13,733 bases of DNA from Actinomycetota bacterium (GTDB taxonomy: Bacteria > Actinomycetota > Actinomycetes > Nanopelagicales > Nanopelagicaceae). Of the stretch, positions 13,029 through 13,733 are shown piece by piece. Both the position numbers and the translations under genes were made by a program. The notes below the pieces were generated by a model that saw only the letters and a program-made list of their open reading frames with translations, had not been told where the DNA came from and did no database searches. How positions within the stretch are numbered: position 1 is the stretch's first letter; every line of letters starts with the position of its first letter. Location: NCBI GenBank assembly GCA_009699165.1, contig WLOR01000033.1, forward strand, positions 1 through 13,733. Reading direction: 5' to 3'.

Positions 13029-13733
13029 CAAACACTAAACATTTATTAAGAATGCGACTTGCTCCTTGGGCGCTTTTGTCGGTTGCTATGGCGTGGGGTT
13101 GGGCCTTCGTAATCATGAAGGATGCAATAGAGCGTCAAAGCGTCAATAACTTTCTCTTTACTAGATTTACTTTAGCCGTCGTTGTGATGGTTTTAATTCG
13201 CCCCCAAGTTTTAAGGTTGTTGAAGCCAGAGTTAGTTATTCGCGCTGGAATGGCTGGAATTTTTCTCGGTTTTGGATATATTTTTCAAACCCTGGGTCTA
13301 GCAAGAACTGGTGCAGCCATTACAGGTTTTGTTACAGGTCTCTATATTGTCTTAACGCCTCTCTTTGCTTGGGCGCTACTCAAGGAGAAAATTACAAGAT
13401 TTACTTGGAGCTGTATTGCACTGGCAACAATTGGTCTGGCGCTTTTGTCGATACATGGATTCTCAATAGGGATTGGTGAGTTGTTAGTATTCATCAGTGC
13501 CATCTTTTATGCACTACATATTATTGCCTTAAGCCGGTGGAGTTCCGGGCGTGATGCCTACGCAATGACAATAGTTCAGTTAGCAATGTGTGCACTCTTA
13601 TCCGGCATCGCTTCGATTCCCAATGGCTACTCCCCTCCTCCTGATGCGGGAGTCTGGGGTGTAGTAGTTTTCACAGCCGTCTTTGCAACCGCCGTGGCTT
13701 TTATCATTCAAACTTGGGCACAAGCGCACATGA
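13025..13733 (+). CDS. EamA/DMT-family transporter, N-terminal part
   Basis: The gene begins at an ATG overlapping the nfo stop (ATGA) and runs off the window after 236 codons. The visible protein is very hydrophobic, with about eight membrane helices. It shows the drug/metabolite transporter pattern: an opening WALLSVAMAWGWAFVIMKDA helix, a Phe-Thr-Arg-Phe loop, FGYIFQTLGLARTGAAITGFVTGLYIVLTPLFAW closing the first EamA repeat with the usual LKEK after it, and a second repeat starting near IGELLVFISAIFYALHII. Such proteins export or import small metabolites across the inner membrane. The substrate cannot be inferred, and the neighbouring repair and kinase genes give no hint. Confidence 0.9.
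   Translation, partial: MTNTKHLLRMRLAPWALLSVAMAWGWAFVIMKDAIERQSVNNFLFTRFTLAVVVMVLIRPQVLRLLKPELVIRAGMAGIFLGFGYIFQTLGLARTGAAITGFVTGLYIVLTPLFAWALLKEKITRFTWSCIALATIGLALLSIHGFSIGIGELLVFISAIFYALHIIALSRWSSGRDAYAMTIVQLAMCALLSGIASIPNGYSPPPDAGVWGVVVFTAVFATAVAFIIQTWAQAHM

Noticed and set aside
1..13733. CRISPR arrays, insertion sequences, tRNA or rRNA genes, prophage or defence modules
   Set aside because: I read both strands for repeats, transposase-like proteins and RNA genes and saw none; the window is filled with housekeeping and pigment genes.

Overview
The window looks like a piece of chromosome from a small-genome, moderately low-GC actinobacterium. By eye the GC content is in the mid 40s percent. 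The freshwater Nanopelagicales (acI) type would fit. The reasons are the actinobacterial heterodimeric lycopene cyclase (CrtYc/CrtYd), the metF / polyprenyl synthase / PASTA-kinase neighbourhood, several GTG and TTG starts, and gene starts that look leaderless. Lineage is inferred from gene content and style; no marker gene is present. The DNA is almost entirely coding, and no gene-free stretch exceeds about 110 bases.

Layout: (1) 1-3588, plus strand: a tightly packed late-carotenoid operon with the 3' end of a CrtA-like monooxygenase, a CruF-type carotenoid hydratase, a family 2 glycosyltransferase and a second CrtI/CrtD-type desaturase. (2) 3542-5006, minus strand: metF followed by a CDP-alcohol phosphatidyltransferase, whose end runs into the desaturase gene. 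(3) 5029-8464, plus strand: crtE-crtI-crtB, giving GGPP, then phytoene, then lycopene. (4) 8424-9050, minus strand: crtYc-crtYd, the lycopene cyclase, whose end overlaps crtB. (5) about 9067-10208, plus strand: a divergent TPP-riboswitch-like leader, a PnuC-family (probably thiamine) transporter and a small P-loop kinase. (6) 10265-13733, plus strand: a four-PASTA Ser/Thr kinase, endonuclease IV and the start of an EamA/DMT transporter.

Together the crt genes can build a C40 carotenoid from prenyl diphosphates, desaturate it to lycopene and cyclise at least one end. The other end can be hydrated (CruF), further desaturated, probably oxidised (CrtA-like) and glycosylated. This is the gene set expected for a monocyclic carotenoid glycoside of the myxol, hydroxy-gamma-carotene or salinixanthin class rather than plain beta-carotene. 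No rhodopsin or beta-carotene cleavage gene lies in the window.

The points most worth a second look are: the riboswitch-like leader, which keeps the pyrimidine-sensing TGAGA loop but seems to lack the usual pyrophosphate-binding internal loop; the co-transcribed kinase as a candidate for trapping the imported vitamin; and two divergent gene pairs (metF/crtE and crtYc/pnuC) that each show back-to-back -10 elements sharing one TA step, with a GTG start 6 bases from the -10 in three of the four directions.
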